From Lentisphaeria bacterium (GTDB taxonomy: Bacteria; Verrucomicrobiota; Lentisphaeria; Oligosphaerales; Oligosphaeraceae): a stretch of DNA of 6,515 nt. The notes beneath the pieces were generated by a model. It saw only the letters and a list, made by a program, of their open reading frames with translations, was not told where the DNA came from and searched no databases. Below are positions 5,910 to 6,515 of this stretch, one piece after another (position 1 is the stretch's first letter; the number at the start of each line of letters is the position of its first letter). The stretch spans positions 1 through 6,515 of the forward strand of contig JAEEXV010000239.1 of the NCBI GenBank assembly GCA_016287975.1, in the 5' to 3' direction. The translations under genes and the position numbers were made by a program.

Positions 5910-6515
5910 TCATCCGATGGCTTGGGTGAGTTTCTGCCAGCACTCGATGCCGGCGTTGTCTTCGTTGATTTCAAGAAAAATGGGTGCGTGGGGGAGTTGT
6001 CCTTCGCGGAGGGCGAGGAGGAATCCCGAGAGGGAGATGAGTTTGTCGTGGAGGCCGTTGAGGCGGCGGTGGTTGGAGAAGGTTCCGTCGTGGTTCTGGC
6101 GGACCTGGTGGAAGTGGTAGCCGTTGACGATGGAGCCGAGGCGGCGGTAGTAGTCGCTGAGGTTTTCGGTGGCGGAGAAGGGGGCGTTGTTGCGGGCGTG
6201 GCCGAGGTCGAGGTGGAAGCCGATGCGGTCGGGCGCGGCGGAGACGGCGCGCAGATCCTCGATCCAGGCACGGCATTCCTCGATGGTGCAGCCGTAGTTG
6301 CGGTGGGCGTCGTCGGTGGCGCCTGGCGTGGTGTGGAGGTTCTCGATGCCGATCTCGACGCCTGCGGCGGGGAGGTGGTCGGCGATGGCGCGGAAGCGGT
6401 CGATGAGGTCGGCGCGCGCGGCGGGGAAGGCGGCGGCGGTGACCTTGGGGACGTGCAGGGTGGCGCGCGCGCAGCCGAGGTCCAGGGTCAACTGGACGGC
6501 GGCGGCGAGGCCGCC
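5910..6515 (-). CDS. Xylose-isomerase-like TIM-barrel protein (sugar phosphate isomerase/epimerase family), C-terminal part
   Basis: Open from the window edge for 201 codons to the TGA at 5912-5910; the 5' end lies outside. An apparent start at 6491 is a TTG inside a continuous frame ([24 protein letters not shown]), so it is not taken as the start. Motifs of the xylose-isomerase-like/AP-endonuclease-2 barrel appear in order, counted from the first visible residue: VEIGIENL (Glu58), GFHLDLGHA (His101, Asp103, His106), YHFHQ (His134, His136) and IFLEIN (Glu182). These are the usual metal-binding or catalytic positions of the fold. Family members are commonly about 270-290 aa, so roughly 70-90 residues are missing. 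Probable role: cytoplasmic isomerisation or epimerisation of a sugar or cyclitol. The exact reaction cannot be read from the sequence, because the family is broad and includes proteins of unknown substrate. It is the first visible gene of the operon that includes the prepilin and the LamG protein. Confidence 0.88.
   Translation of the reverse strand, partial: GGLAAAVQLTLDLGCARATLHVPKVTAAAFPAARADLIDRFRAIADHLPAAGVEIGIENLHTTPGATDDAHRNYGCTIEECRAWIEDLRAVSAAPDRIGFHLDLGHARNNAPFSATENLSDYYRRLGSIVNGYHFHQVRQNHDGTFSNHRRLNGLHDKLISLSGFLLALREGQLPHAPIFLEINEDNAGIECWQKLTQAIG

Noticed and set aside
4433..5929. 498-codon plus-strand open frame spanning three minus-strand features
   Set aside because: It crosses the LamG start, the intergenic gap and the whole prepilin gene; composition is typical of antisense G/C-rich shadow frames.

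Overview
The window comes from a high-GC bacterium. Nearly all coding sequence on the minus strand uses G/C at third positions, which makes long antisense open frames that are not genes. The best guess for the host is a PVC-group bacterium, most likely Lentisphaerota (Victivallales-like) or a related Verrucomicrobiota/Planctomycetota lineage. The clue is a prepilin-like protein with an [29 protein letters not shown]-terminus, next to large secreted LamG proteins and a xylose-isomerase-like TIM barrel. This assignment is inferred from gene style, not from a marker gene.

Layout, read along the minus strand from the right edge. (1) 6515-5910: the C-terminal 201 residues of a xylose-isomerase-like TIM-barrel protein (sugar phosphate isomerase/epimerase family), cut by the window edge. 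(2) 5902-5102: a 266-aa type IV prepilin/pseudopilin-like protein, starting 7 nt after the previous stop. (3) 5056-2381: an 891-aa secreted protein with a signal peptide, a LamG domain, a middle beta-rich region and a GH-like barrel region, 45 nt after the prepilin. (4) 1380-1: the first 460 residues of a clear paralogue of (3), cut by the left edge. It is easily missed because it has no stop inside the window. These four genes look like one co-directional carbohydrate-processing locus: secreted glycan-binding and probably glycan-cleaving proteins, a pseudopilin that may act in envelope or secretion assembly, and a cytoplasmic sugar-handling enzyme.

This row is interrupted between the two LamG paralogues by a block of about 1 kb (1381-2380) of different character. 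It contains a plus-strand gene (1630-2364) for a four-helix-bundle protein of the S23/Avd-like superfamily ('four helix bundle suffix' type), an AT-rich divergent spacer (1530-1623, 37 G/C of 94), and two 9-bp tandem repeat arrays in opposite orientation (1381-1529 and 1624-1674). The arrays share the consensus GGGATNNAA / TTNNATCCC. Each array, read towards its neighbouring gene, is open and in frame with it and encodes Leu-Asn-Pro (LNP) or Phe-Asp-Pro (FDP) repeats. Array A ends exactly at the ATG of the truncated LamG gene. Array B supplies the only plausible start codons (TTG) of the four-helix gene. This block is the most unusual part of the window and looks like an inserted cassette.

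No rRNA, tRNA, CRISPR array, transposase, integrase or convincing rho-independent terminator was seen.
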